DNA from: JALUUH01 sp964636675
GTDB taxonomy: Bacteria; Pseudomonadota; Gammaproteobacteria; S012-40
Direction: 5' to 3'
NCBI GenBank assembly: GCA_964636675.1
Contig: CAZWUO010000044.1
Location: 1-21,630 of the forward strand
DNA: 21,630 nt
Made by a program: the position numbers and the translations under genes. Below the pieces are notes generated by a model. It was not told the DNA's origin, did not search any database, and saw nothing but the letters and a program-made list of their open reading frames with translations. Shown piece by piece: positions 1-5,528 of the stretch. Numbering within the stretch: the stretch's first letter is position 1; each line of letters opens with the position of its first letter.

Positions 1-563
1 TATAAAAATGACTGCTTTTATTATTCAAGACGACTCACTCTCTTTGCCACATAACAGTTTTATTCTAACGAAGGTGCATACTACCCCCTTGCAGCCTATC
101 TTGCTGTTTATTTTTTGGCAATGTGAATATTTACCGATATAACAATGTATTAACTATGCACCGAAAACTAATATTTCGGGATAGGCTGCACCTTTCGCTG
201 ATTTCTGCTTATTATATCTGCATACCGTCCAACTGCGGATTCTCGGTTAAATGTTAGTGCTGGCATAATATCCAGTAGTGATGTTGAAAGCGTGTCTAAT
301 ACTTTTTAAGGAAGTTTTTACGCGATACTCTCAAAACTATTTGGGGAATTAGCGATTCGATAGGCCTCGTCGAGTTCAATTTGTGCTTTTTAAGGAATGT
401 TATTTTTATTTGTAGTGAGTAGATTATAACTGCCGCTTGTTGACATCTAAATGTGATAAAATTTTTTTGATCAACTTCGCATGGTGTTGTCGATAATTGT
501 TTGTTATGACTGACTCTGGAGAAGTGCCAGCGGGGCCCGCAGAGTATAATTTATTTGCGGAGT
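1..563. other. Non-coding stretch upstream of xerC
   Basis: I see no convincing gene here on either strand. The stretch is AT-rich with many stops. It holds one copy of a dispersed repeat (217-250), a small inverted repeat CCGAAA/TTTCGG at 161-166 and 174-179, and a GC-rich palindrome GCGGG-G-CCCGC at about 531-541. The feature to the left of the window is not visible. Confidence 0.6.
217..250 (+). repeat. Dispersed intergenic repeat, terminal motif, copy A
   Basis: Starts TCTGCATACCGTCCAACTGC and ends CGGATTCTCGGTTAA. The same sequence recurs at 3639-3674 (+) and 4431-4463 (-), and its 3' part recurs at 4592-4652 and 14711-14770. All copies are intergenic, so this is a multi-copy element of the genome. 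Only the terminal motif is present here, without the longer body seen near the C39 gene. Confidence 0.75.
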
Positions 564-603
564 CTACTATCCTATAATAGTAGCCGACCGCTATAAGATA
601 GCG
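564..603 (+). promoter_or_regulatory. Candidate xerC promoter with two palindromes
   Basis: A perfect TATAAT at 573-578 lies inside an inverted repeat CTACTAT (564-570) / ATAGTAG (577-583). It is followed by CGCTAT-AAG-ATAGCG at 589-603. A -35 box is weak (TTTATT at 550-555, 17 nt upstream). The -10 sitting inside a dyad could mean regulator binding or hairpin formation in the leader. This is a motif match only. Confidence 0.4.
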
Positions 604-639
604 TTAATTTTAAAATCTCTTTGAGTCAAAGGTGTTTAA

Positions 640-1551
640 GTGGAAGAGCTGTTCCTGATGAGTGATTTTTTTGAGTATTTGAAAAACGAACGCCGTTATT
701 CGCCTCATACATTGCTCTCATATCAACGGGATCTCGCACGATTCCAAGAATATTGCAGAGCAAATGAGATAGCGGATTGGCCAGGTGTGCGTCCAAATGA
801 TGTGCGACAATTTGCAGCAAGTCTGTACCGTCAAGGATTAAGCGGAAAAAGCATTCAGCGCAGTCTTTGCGCCATACGCTGTTTGTTCCGTTATTTACAG
901 CGCGAAAGGCGACTCGATAACAATCCAGCAGAAGGCGTGACGGCGCCGAAGTCCGTAAAAAAATTACCTTCCACACTGGATGTCGATCAAGTAAATGCAT
1001 TATTAACCCCCCCGCCTGAAGCGCAAAACATCGTTGCTATCCGCGACTGGGCCATCATGGAATTGCTTTATTCTTCGGGTTTACGCCTAGCTGAATTGGT
1101 TAATCTAGATCTGAATGATCTGGATCTCCAGCAAGGTTTGGTCAAAGTACTTGGCAAGGGAAATAAAACACGTTTATTGCCTGTAGGCACACACGCTAAA
1201 CAGGCCTTAATACGTTGGTTGAGCTTGCGGCATCAGTTATTAAAAGCAGAAGCAACTCAGGCGGTCTTTCTTTCCAAACGCGGAAGCCGCTTAGCCGCGC
1301 GCAGTGTACAAGCTCGTTTGGCTCAGAAAGGTAAGGCCTCGGAGGTCAATGGTACTTTACATCCTCATCGTTTACGCCACTCATTTGCAAGCCATTTACT
1401 CGAATCCAGCGGTGATATACGCGCTGTTCAGGAGTTGCTCGGGCATAGCAATATCAGCACGACTCAAATTTATACCCATTTGGATTTTCAACACCTTGCG
1501 AAAGTTTACGAGCAAGCACATCCACGCGCAAAAAAGTCGAAAAAAAGATAA
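640..1551 (+). CDS. xerC: Tyrosine recombinase XerC
   Basis: Site-specific recombinase that, with XerD at dif, resolves chromosome dimers at division. From the GTG at 640 it has 303 residues, close to the usual XerC length of about 300. The N-terminal SAM-like DNA-binding domain (about 1-95, with YLKNERRYSPHTLLSYQRDL) is followed by the catalytic domain. All expected residues are present: R149 (SSGLRLAEL), K173 (LGKGNKTR), H243 and R246 (HPHRLRHSFASHLL), H269 (LLGHSNISTTQIYTH) and nucleophile Y278. The start is uncertain. The GTG gives an N-terminus about as long as E. coli XerC; the ATG at 658 has GGAAGAG ten bases upstream and would shorten it by six residues. XerD is the alternative, but the NERRYSPHTLLSYQRDL region and 'GLRLAELVNLDLNDLDL' read as XerC. 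It is preceded by its own leader and followed by 458 bp without a gene, so it is probably monocistronic here. Confidence 0.9.
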   Translation: MEELFLMSDFFEYLKNERRYSPHTLLSYQRDLARFQEYCRANEIADWPGVRPNDVRQFAASLYRQGLSGKSIQRSLCAIRCLFRYLQRERRLDNNPAEGVTAPKSVKKLPSTLDVDQVNALLTPPPEAQNIVAIRDWAIMELLYSSGLRLAELVNLDLNDLDLQQGLVKVLGKGNKTRLLPVGTHAKQALIRWLSLRHQLLKAEATQAVFLSKRGSRLAARSVQARLAQKGKASEVNGTLHPHRLRHSFASHLLESSGDIRAVQELLGHSNISTTQIYTHLDFQHLAKVYEQAHPRAKKSKKR

Positions 1552-2009
1552 TTTTTAAGTCATCGATTCTGAAAAAGTATTTTAAGATTAACAAAGCTTC
1601 TTTTCCTTCAGCATGTTTGCCATGTAATTTAACCTAAACTATAAATATTTCTCCATACCTTCACTGCCAATTTATTGAAGAAATCGAACTAGCGCTGATG
1701 TATCGCAAGGGGTTTTTTGCTCGAACTCTGTAAATCCACAGCATGTTTCATAGTAAGTATTTATTTTTATTTTCAGTGTCTTAGTGGGTTTCAGGGTTGG
1801 CTTAGTGGTGACGATTTGGAGAGGGAGGCTCATTTGGATAGACGAGGTATGTCGAAATATTTTTCTCAGAATTTCTTTAATTTTTGATTGACATTTAATC
1901 ATCTAAAGCTTGTAAATATTTAATAATTGGTTTAATGTTTCCTTGTCATGCGTTGAGTCTAACAGGGTGAGTAATTACCTTTGCTTAATATAATTAAGAG
2001 CGGAATTTC
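1552..2009. other. Intergenic region, no gene seen
   Basis: AT-rich 458-bp gap between xerC and the outer-membrane protein gene. The only long open frame (antisense, 1672-1902) has no family resemblance, no good ribosome site and low-complexity composition, so I do not call it. A candidate promoter for the downstream gene lies near its right end. Confidence 0.5.
1888..1916 (+). promoter_or_regulatory. Candidate sigma70 promoter for the barrel protein gene
   Basis: Perfect -35 TTGACA at 1888-1893, a 17-nt spacer, then TGTAAA at 1911-1916 (alternatives GTAAAT and TAAATA one or two bases on). It would give a leader of roughly 85 nt before the ATG at 2010. The -10 box is weak, so this is tentative. 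Confidence 0.35.
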
Positions 2010-2927
2010 ATGCTCAAAGATCGATTGATAGCTGCATTGCTGCTGATTGTTTTAGTGATTCCGGCTGCTCATGCAGATTTACCCCTTACCATTGAAAATC
2101 TGCTCACAGCGGAACGACGTTGGCGTGCAGATATTAATTTGGTGTATGCAAACAGTGATCGGCGTAATGTAGATTCGTTGTTGACCACATTACAACTGGG
2201 TCCCAGCCAGTTTATCTCGGTGCCTGTTTCGGTGAGCCAAGCTCGACAAAATATCGATATTTTTGCGCTTTCCATCGGGGTTCGTTATGGCCTGAACCTG
2301 AAAACTGAACTGTATAGTAGGACGAGTGGCATTAGCCAAAATACTCGCACCTTCAGTGTCAATGGCGTCTCCGGTGATAATACGCAAAAGTTCGGCGATG
2401 CTTGGTTTGGGGTGAATCATCGTTTTTCCGAAGACAATGCCACACCGGCATTATTAGGCTTTGCAGAAGTGGCTTTGGCAGAAAATGTCGCGGCTGAAGG
2501 CAGCGAGCTGAAATACGGTAAAGCAGGTCTGCTGGGTATCACCATTTACCGCGTCATTGATCCCTTGGTTTTAACGCTGACCACCGGCTATCGCTATAGT
2601 GCTGAAATCACCGTGCAAGACCAACGCATTAATAGCGGCGACATCCTGTTTTTTAATCCGGGTGTCGCCTTCGCGGTAAACCACAAAGTGACCTTAACCC
2701 AGGGCCTGCAATGGCGCTGGCAACAGCGCGACCAGATCAACGGCCAAAGCCAAGGTATCTTCATCACCCAAAGCAAATTAGCATTAGGCATCGGCTATGC
2801 TTGGAGCAAATACACCACTGTGCAAATAGATAGCCGTGCAGACATCACCGGCAACAGTGGTGCTGAAATCAGCATGACGGTTCTCTATAAATTTCCCAGC
2901 CGATTTTCAACACAGCACGAGCATTAA
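2010..2927 (+). CDS. Outer-membrane beta-barrel protein (transporter/porin-like)
   Basis: Secreted outer-membrane protein of 305 residues; specific role unknown. A Sec signal peptide is clear: K3-R5, hydrophobic IAALLLIVLVIPA, then AHA-D with cleavage near residue 22. The rest is a run of alternating polar/hydrophobic amphipathic strands rich in Gly, aromatic and Thr/Ser (for example GKAGLLGITIYRVIDPLVLT and the end SGAEISMTVLYKF), finishing near an aromatic residue as barrels do. No TonB box or plug is visible. It resembles the broad 'transporter / MetA-like barrel' group. A weak purine-rich GAGCGG precedes the ATG. The next gene is a small exported peptide and the third a C39 peptidase, a grouping reminiscent of Fap-type fibre systems (FapF barrel plus FapD C39 protease). 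That parallel is my inference, not a sequence match. Confidence 0.7.
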   Translation: MLKDRLIAALLLIVLVIPAAHADLPLTIENLLTAERRWRADINLVYANSDRRNVDSLLTTLQLGPSQFISVPVSVSQARQNIDIFALSIGVRYGLNLKTELYSRTSGISQNTRTFSVNGVSGDNTQKFGDAWFGVNHRFSEDNATPALLGFAEVALAENVAAEGSELKYGKAGLLGITIYRVIDPLVLTLTTGYRYSAEITVQDQRINSGDILFFNPGVAFAVNHKVTLTQGLQWRWQQRDQINGQSQGIFITQSKLALGIGYAWSKYTTVQIDSRADITGNSGAEISMTVLYKFPSRFSTQHEH

Positions 2928-2934
2928 AGGAGGT
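2927..2934 (+). promoter_or_regulatory. Perfect Shine-Dalgarno with no start codon behind it
   Basis: AAGGAGGT overlaps and follows the stop codon of the barrel gene. No ATG, GTG or TTG occurs within the next 12 bases, and the next gene starts 75 bases later with its own weaker AGAGAG. It may be the relic of a lost small gene or affect ribosome pausing or mRNA stability. Confidence 0.45.
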
Positions 2935-3009
2935 ATAAACACAACAGAAAAAAAGGAAAAACTTAAAGTATTGTCTTAAATTAAATGTTTTTTAAAAGAG
3001 AGTGTAATT

Positions 3010-3360
3010 ATGAAAAAATTAACAAGTATGTCTTTGATTTTTGCCCTTGCGTTATTGTTCAGCGCGCAATCCGCTGTGGCGAATTCAATGGACGATAAAG
3101 ATATGGCTTTTGCGTTCGGTTCGGGTAGTAGCATAGATATGCTCATGTTATCTGAACAGGAAATGCTAGAGACGGAGGGTAACATGACGTTTCTACCTTT
3201 TCTTGCGGGTTTTGGGGGCTTCTTAATGTCAGTTGCCACTCAGTCTTGGACTGGAGATATGAGCACTTTTTTGGGTAATGCTAGAGGTGTTCTTATGATG
3301 GGTATTACAGAAGATCTAAATACTCTTTTAGGCGGCGGGGCTGGCATGAATGGTATGTAG
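3010..3360 (+). CDS. Small exported peptide with tandem Sec and GG-type leader motifs
   Basis: A 116-residue protein I cannot assign to a named family. Residues 1-24 are a classical Sec signal peptide (MKK, then LIFALALLFSAQSAVA, cleaved before N25). A short acidic/Gly-Ser linker (25-43) follows, then 44-58 reads MLMLSEQEMLETEGN. This matches the double-glycine leader pattern of C39-processed bacteriocins (LS..E[ML]...G[GASN]), except that the last pair is Gly-Asn. The remaining 58-116 is hydrophobic, rich in Gly and Met, without Cys, and ends LLGGGAGMNGM. Such composition fits a membrane-active peptide or a fibre/amyloid subunit. The AGAGAG ribosome site is 6-8 bases before the ATG. It lies between an outer-membrane barrel gene and a periplasmic C39 peptidase, so export by Sec, trimming by the peptidase and passage or display at the outer membrane is a coherent but unproven model. 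Confidence 0.7.
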   Translation: MKKLTSMSLIFALALLFSAQSAVANSMDDKDMAFAFGSGSSIDMLMLSEQEMLETEGNMTFLPFLAGFGGFLMSVATQSWTGDMSTFLGNARGVLMMGITEDLNTLLGGGAGMNGM

Positions 3361-3392
3361 TTAGTTCTTTGCTCGTCATGAACTTAACGAAA

Positions 3393-3453
3393 GAGCTGGC
3401 CTGGTGATAAAACGTGTGTGACGCAACAATTTAACGATCACCGGGGTCAGCTC
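3393..3453 (+). terminator. Stem-loop after the small peptide gene
   Basis: GAGCTGGCCTGGTGAT (3393-3408) can pair with ATCACCGGGGTCAGCTC (3437-3453) with one bulge and one mismatch, leaving a loop of about 28 nt. It lies 33 bases after the stop. There is no T-run, so it may be an mRNA-stabilising or factor-dependent stop structure rather than an intrinsic terminator. Confidence 0.4.
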
Positions 3454-3489
3454 TCATACTTACAAATATTAAACCTGTCCTCTTTAAGC

Positions 3490-3674
3490 GTGAATAGCAT
3501 CGTTGCGAATCGTTGCAATAGCGGGCTATGCCTCATCGTGTTTTGCTCTTCACACTTATAAGCGCACTCGACAACTGCTTCATGCGTCGCCTAAGAGCGC
3601 CTACTTTTGGTGTTCTACCTCCTGCATCCATGCCGTCGTCTGCATACCGTTCAACGGCGGATTCTAGGATTAAC
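3490..3674 (+). repeat. Left arm of inverted repeat pair flanking the C39 gene (copy B)
   Basis: 3490-3568 (GTGAATAGCATCGTTGCGAA...TATAAGCGCACT) and 3639-3674 (TCTGCATACCGTTCAACGGC...TCTAGGATTAA) match, in reverse complement and in the same order, 4464-4556 and 4431-4463 on the other side of the gene. The left copy carries an extra block of about 70 bp (3569-3638) between its two parts that the right copy lacks. It ends four bases before the GGAG ribosome site of the original peptidase start. Confidence 0.85.
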
Positions 3675-3690
3675 TGATGGAGAAAATTTG

Positions 3691-3783
3691 TTGAAAAAAA
3701 ATCACTCTAGCTTAGGGTTTGTTGATGTTTCATTTTCACCACTGTTGCGCCTTGTAGGGCGAAAAAAGTGGCTCCCGCAGTGA
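3691..3783 (+). CDS. 30-codon leader frame: original start of the C39 gene, now interrupted
   Basis: TTG at 3691 has an ideal ribosome site: GGAG at 3679-3682, eight bases away. It encodes M-KKNHSSL and then, inside the inserted element, GFVDVSFSPLLRLVGRKKWLPQ before TGA at 3781-3783. That stop overlaps the ATG at 3783 (TGATG), the classic arrangement for translational re-initiation. If the 93-bp element and one TA are removed, TTG-AAA-AAA joins ...AGC-TTA-GCC in frame, giving MKKNHSSLAILFLCG, a textbook signal-peptide start. So this is best read as the displaced 5' end of the peptidase gene, now acting as a leader frame. Confidence 0.6.
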   Translation: MKKNHSSLGFVDVSFSPLLRLVGRKKWLPQ

Positions 3784-3807
3784 TGAAAATGAAACGTCAA
3801 CAGACCC
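3715..3807. mobile_element. 93-bp MITE-like element inserted in the C39 gene start
   Basis: Terminal inverted repeats of 30 bp, 3715-3744 and 3778-3807, match at 27 positions (GGGTTTGTTGATGTTTCATT against GGGTCTGTTGACGTTTCATT read from the other strand). TA flanks both sides (3713-3714, 3808-3809), as expected for a two-base target duplication. The 33-bp core has no coding potential. Size, long terminal repeats, TA duplication and a clean reconstruction of the host gene on removal all point to a non-autonomous miniature element; TA-duplicating IS families such as IS630 or some IS5 groups are candidate parents. In RNA the arms form a long hairpin holding the new start codon. Confidence 0.75.
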
Positions 3808-4433
3808 TAGCCATCCTGTTTCTATGCGGAATGGTGAACATGGGTATGGCAAGTGAGGTGTCCCTCTTCACGGCAACACTCCAGGGACAAATACCGCTAA
3901 AGACCTGGAAAGCCTTGCGTGACGAACAAATCGTCAAGCAGGATCTAGACTATTCCTGCGGCGCCGCTTCCGTGGCGACGATTATGAATGGTTTTTATGG
4001 TTTAGACGTTACCGAAGCCGAGCTGTTGGATAGGATGGAGGCCGACGGTGCAGCCTCTTTTCAAGACTTAGCGGAAGTGGTTCAAGCTTATGGTCTCAAA
4101 GGCATGGGCATTGCGCTTAATTTTGAGCAACTTCACCAACTTAAAGTACCGGCTATCGCCTATTTAAAATACCGGGATGATGATCACTTTTCCGTTGTCC
4201 GCAGTGTGAGCCCAGATGGCAGTGTCAGTTTAGGTGACCCCTCTTGGGGCAATCGTCGTTTTACGCAGCAGCAGTTTCTTGAGATGTGGGAAACTCGGGG
4301 GGATGAAAACCTAAAGGGTAAAGTTCTGTTATTATTACCCGATGGCATTGATGTTACGACAATGGATCGTTCATTTTTTGGTTTAACCGAAACTAACACC
4401 ATTTCAGAAGAGATGTTGATTTTGCGATATTAA
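3783..4433 (+). CDS. Exported C39-family cysteine peptidase
   Basis: Stand-alone C39 peptidase (216 residues from the ATG at 3783) with a signal peptide (MKMKRQQTLAILFLCGMVNMGMAS) rather than the ABC-exporter fusion of bacteriocin transporters, so it should act in the periplasm. The papain-like core is complete: oxyanion Q53 and nucleophile C59 in KQDLDYSCGAAS, H135 in DDDHFSVV, and D152 in SLGDPSWG. This family cleaves after double-glycine-type leaders; FapD of Pseudomonas fibre systems is a comparable solo version. The likely local substrate is the small exported peptide upstream. The present start is provided by an inserted miniature element whose right end encodes MKMKRQQT; the ATG has no good ribosome site and probably depends on re-initiation from the upstream TTG frame. 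A GTG at 3768 is a less likely start. The stop codon lies inside the right flanking repeat. Confidence 0.85.
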   Translation: MKMKRQQTLAILFLCGMVNMGMASEVSLFTATLQGQIPLKTWKALRDEQIVKQDLDYSCGAASVATIMNGFYGLDVTEAELLDRMEADGAASFQDLAEVVQAYGLKGMGIALNFEQLHQLKVPAIAYLKYRDDDHFSVVRSVSPDGSVSLGDPSWGNRRFTQQQFLEMWETRGDENLKGKVLLLLPDGIDVTTMDRSFFGLTETNTISEEMLILRY

Positions 4434-4556
4434 CCTAGAATTCGCAGTTGGACGGTATGCAGAGTGCGCTTATAAGTGTGAAGAGCAAGACGCGATGAGG
4501 CGAAATAGCCCGCTATTGCAACGATTCGCAACGACGCTATTCATGGCGTAGCGCGC
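4431..4556 (-). repeat. Right arm of inverted repeat pair flanking the C39 gene (copy C)
   Basis: Reverse complement begins (from 4556) ATGAATAGCGTCGTTGCGAA, runs through TTGCTCTTCACACTTATAAG and ends TCTGCATACCGTCCAACTGC-GAATTCTAGGTTA at 4431. It matches the left copy at 3490-3674 apart from the left copy's extra 70-bp block. The last three bases of the repeat supply the TAA stop of the peptidase gene. Confidence 0.85.
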
Positions 4557-4591
4557 TCATCCTCTGAGTGAATTCGACAAAGCACCTCATT

Positions 4592-4652
4592 CGTTTTTTA
4601 TTCAGCCGCTTAACGATGCCTCATCGTGGTCAATTGCGGAATCTAGGTTTAA
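4592..4652 (+). repeat. Dispersed intergenic repeat, copy D
   Basis: Runs CGTTTTTTATTCAGCCGC, TTAACGATGCCTCATCGTGG, TCAATTGCGGAATCTAGGTTTAA. It is nearly identical to 14711-14770 and shares the GCGGAATCTAGGTTTAA end and the GATGCCTCATCG block with the copies around the C39 gene. It lies just downstream of copy C, so two related elements are stacked in the gap before hslV. Confidence 0.75.
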
Positions 4653-4929
4653 CCTTTGATCCATGTTCTTGGACAGCCTCCTAGATACTGGTGTTGTGCT
4701 CGATGATTCACCAAGGTGCTTTCAATGCGCTGGGATGAGATCCTTACACGCGCCTATTTTCGTCTATTTAGCGCTCTAATTGCACTATAAATGATCTAAA
4801 ATCCCCTATTTACCGGTGGTCAATTCTTTTTTTGCCGCTTTATGCCCCGCTGGAACGAAAACTAGTTCTCGTGCAAAGGTTTCATCATGTAAAATCTCTG
4901 ATTTCTCAGATACACAAGGGTGTAGGTCA
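4653..4929. other. Leader region before hslV
   Basis: With the repeats on its left this gives about 500 bp without a confident gene between the C39 stop and hslV. The hslV frame stays open upstream to 4816, but those 38 codons (V-NSFFAALCPAGTKTSS...) do not look like any HslV N-terminus and start at a GTG without a ribosome site. I read them as untranslated leader. Confidence 0.5.
4785..4812 (+). promoter_or_regulatory. Candidate heat-shock (sigma32-like) promoter of hslVU
   Basis: CCCCTATTTA at 4803-4812 is close to the sigma32 -10 consensus CCCCATNT. CTATAAA at 4785-4791, 11 bases upstream, matches five of seven bases of CTTGAAA. hslVU is a heat-shock operon in E. coli, so the site is in the right place. 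It would give a leader of about 110 nt to the TTG at 4930. No biochemical support is available from sequence alone. Confidence 0.4.
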
Positions 4930-5475
4930 TTGGAACAATACCGGGGTACAACAATCTTATGCGTGCGACGTGGCGATAAAGTCGTCATTGGCGGCGATGG
5001 TCAGGTGAGCTTGGGCAATACCGTCATGAAAGGCAATGCGCGCAAAGTCAGACGTTTGTATAAAGACAAAGTGATTGCGGGTTTTGCGGGCGGTACTGCC
5101 GATGCATTTACGCTTTTTGAGCGTTTTGAAGCCAAATTGGAAAAACACTCAGGGCATTTGACCCGTTCTGCGGTCGAGCTCGCTAAAGACTGGCGTACCG
5201 ATAGGGCTTTACGGCGTTTAGAAGCCTTGCTTGCGGTGGCGGATAAAACCACGTCATTGGTGATTACCGGCAATGGGGATGTCATCGAGCCTGAAAATGG
5301 ACTGATTGCGATTGGATCCGGTGGCCCATTTGCACAGTCAGCGGCGCGCGCACTGCGCGAGAACACGGAACTTGGGGCGCGTGAGGTGGTAGAAACCGCA
5401 TTGAATATCGCGGCGGATATTTGTATTTACACTAATCATAATCTGGTTTTCGAAGAAATTGATTGCAATGCGTAA
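4930..5475 (+). CDS. hslV: HslV, peptidase subunit of the HslUV protease
   Basis: Threonine peptidase that forms the two-ring proteolytic core of HslUV (ClpQY) in the cytoplasm. From the TTG at 4930 it has 181 residues, the usual length, and begins MEQYRGTTILCVRR. The catalytic Thr is T7 (first of Thr-Thr-Ile), so a six-residue propeptide must be removed, as in some Legionella-type HslV. Diagnostic stretches follow: GGDGQVSLGNTVMKGNARKV, FAGGTADAFTLFERFEAKLE, VELAKDWRTDR, ITGNGDVIEPENGLIAIGSG, ICIYTNHN. The TTG is preferred to the upstream GTG at 4816 because AAGGGTG lies nine bases before it and because HslV homology starts there. It is followed 53 bases later by hslU, with which it must work. 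Confidence 0.95.
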   Translation: MEQYRGTTILCVRRGDKVVIGGDGQVSLGNTVMKGNARKVRRLYKDKVIAGFAGGTADAFTLFERFEAKLEKHSGHLTRSAVELAKDWRTDRALRRLEALLAVADKTTSLVITGNGDVIEPENGLIAIGSGGPFAQSAARALRENTELGAREVVETALNIAADICIYTNHNLVFEEIDCNA

Positions 5476-5528
5476 CTCACGAAGCAAGGATTGCGTTATT
5501 CATCATTTGTTAAGTTTAGGATAAAAAA

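Noticed and set aside
440..478. TTGACA followed by GATAAAAT as a strong promoter
   Set aside because: The spacing between the two is only about nine bases, and no gene starts within 160 bases.
1672..1902. 76-residue antisense frame in the gap after xerC
   Set aside because: Low-complexity Lys/Thr-rich composition in AT-rich DNA, no ribosome site, no recognisable domain.
3783..4433. C39 protein as part of an ABC bacteriocin exporter
   Set aside because: No ABC transporter membrane or ATPase domain follows, and the protein has a Sec signal peptide.
4816..4929. N-terminal extension of HslV by 38 residues (GTG at 4816)
   Set aside because: No HslV-like sequence, no ribosome site, and it would bury the catalytic Thr behind 44 residues; TTG at 4930 with AAGGGTG fits better.
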